From NCBI RefSeq assembly GCF_003096555.1, contig NZ_QEKM01000001.1:2294001-2358000 (forward strand): 64,000 nucleotides of DNA, in the 5' to 3' direction. The notes under the pieces were generated by a model. The model had not been told where the DNA came from. It was given only the letters and a program-made list of their open reading frames with translations, and made no database searches. Source of the stretch: Simplicispira sp. 125 (GTDB taxonomy: Bacteria; Pseudomonadota; Gammaproteobacteria; Burkholderiales; Burkholderiaceae_C). Position numbers and translations under genes: made by a program. Below, piece by piece: positions 63,269 to 64,000 of this stretch (positions within the stretch are counted from its first letter, which is position 1; each line of letters starts with the position of its first letter).

Positions 63269-64000
63269 CACTGCCTCCAATCACGATCTGGCCTTCATCC
63301 GACAAACGCCGAACGGTCTTCAGAATTTCCTTCTGTTGCGCCTCCACCTCGGACAGGCGCATGGGTCCGCGCGACTCCAAATCTTCGCGCAGGGCTTCGG
63401 CCGCGCGGGTCGACATGTTCGACAGGAAGCGCTCGCGCAACTCGGGCACCGCACCTTTGAGCGCGACGATGAGGGTCTCCGATGCAATTTCTTTGAGCAC
63501 CGTCTGGATAGCACGGTCGTCGAGCTTGGCCACGTCGTCGAACACAAACATCTTGTCCATGATCTTCTGGGCCAGGTCAGGGTCGTGGCTGCGGATCGAC
63601 TCCAGCACGACCGCATCGACGTTCGAGGTCAGCATGTTGATGATCTCGGCCGCAGCCTTCACGCCACCGAGCGACGCCTTGCGAATCTTGTCGCCGCCCG
63701 CCAGCACCTTGAAGAGCACCTCGTTGAGATCCTTGAGCGCCGTGGGCTGAATGCCCTCCAGCGTGGCAACGCGCAGCAAAATTTCGCTGCGCTGGCGATC
63801 CGTAAACTGCATGAGCACCCCGGCAGATTGCTCGTGGTCCAGGTGCACAAGAATTGCTGCCACGATTTGTGGATGCTCATTGCGCAGCAGCTCTGCAACA
63901 GAGAGCGGATCCATCCATTTCAGGCTTTCGATGCCCGAAACATCGCCACCCTGCAGAATGCGGTCAATCAGCAAACCTGCTTTGTCATCGCCCAGCGCCC
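63249..64000 (-). CDS. fliG: Flagellar motor switch protein FliG, N-terminus off the right edge
   Basis: The last 250 or so residues of the rotor protein that contacts the stator. The window begins in ALGDDKAGLLIDRIL; then WMDPLSVAELLRNEHPQIVAAILVHLDHEQSA (ARM middle domain) and the C-terminal domain with DDVAKLDDRAIQTVLKE, LIVALKGAVPELRERFLSNMSTRAAEALREDLESRGP, the torque helix with its charged residues. The full protein should be about 330 residues. It heads the fliG-R run. Confidence 0.94.
   Translation of the reverse strand, partial: ALGDDKAGLLIDRILQGGDVSGIESLKWMDPLSVAELLRNEHPQIVAAILVHLDHEQSAGVLMQFTDRQRSEILLRVATLEGIQPTALKDLNEVLFKVLAGGDKIRKASLGGVKAAAEIINMLTSNVDAVVLESIRSHDPDLAQKIMDKMFVFDDVAKLDDRAIQTVLKEIASETLIVALKGAVPELRERFLSNMSTRAAEALREDLESRGPMRLSEVEAQQKEILKTVRRLSDEGQIVIGGSGDDAFV

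Overview
The window is a high-GC bacterial chromosome segment from a betaproteobacterium, very probably family Comamonadaceae (Acidovorax/Simplicispira/Rhodoferax type). The evidence is the rRNA operon sequence, the LiuR-type leucine catabolism genes, the DUF485-ActP pair, the tandem double-length UvrA, the che/fli gene order, and two families of short interspersed repeats of a kind I associate with that family. No prophage, CRISPR array or integron is visible; this is mostly core chromosome.

Layout. 1-4401 (minus): a giant tandem UvrA, cut by the left edge. 4551-7340: a periplasmic branched-chain-amino-acid-type binding protein and a convergent MHS-family transporter. 7709-9750: a DUF485 protein and the ActP acetate symporter, followed by a terminator, a repeat and a 169-bp element with terminal inverted repeats. 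10206-21445 (minus): a long co-directional run holding most of the leucine/isovalerate pathway (LiuB, LiuC, LiuD, HMG-CoA lyase) interleaved with DinB, DUF4126, a 2-hydroxyacid dehydrogenase, YbaK, DUF1289, a DsbA-fold isomerase and a cNMP/CBS/DUF294 protein. A divergent AraC-type regulator (21597-22661) faces this run. 22989-29430: a Cache/HAMP/PAS/PAS/GGDEF/EAL c-di-GMP protein and small genes (HAD, YchJ, DUF4197, DUF421, hydrolase). 29633-37497 (minus): acyl-CoA dehydrogenase, SDR, thiolase, AceK, carbonic anhydrase, isovaleryl-CoA dehydrogenase (LiuA), a thioesterase and the MerR regulator LiuR, with palindromic operator candidates. 37642-38394: RsuA. 38437-44035 (minus): a complete rrn operon, 16S-tRNA-Ile-tRNA-Ala-23S-5S, with promoter, processing stalks and terminator. 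44340-46235: Uup. 46448-64000: a chemotaxis block (cheB, cheD, cheR, cheW, cheA, cheY, cheZ-like) and a flagellar export/switch block (fliR to fliG, cut at the right edge), separated by a NarX/NarL-like soluble kinase and regulator pair.

How it works together. Leucine-derived isovaleryl-CoA is oxidised by LiuA, carboxylated by LiuB/LiuD, hydrated by LiuC and cleaved by HMG-CoA lyase to acetyl-CoA and acetoacetate; the thiolase can feed the acetoacetyl-CoA branch. ActP and AceK fit growth on acetate and acetyl-CoA-yielding substrates. The right third encodes the core of the flagellar switch, the type III export gate, and the signalling pathway that controls it.

The most unusual features are: (i) an interspersed palindromic repeat of about 65 bp present at least seven times, twice read through in the same reading frame inside or at the start of unrelated proteins; (ii) a 40-codon ORF in front of liuD whose first 12 codons mimic the liuD N-terminus; (iii) a compact CheZ-like phosphatase whose C-terminal motif is shared with CheD; and (iv) the strong palindromes around liuR.
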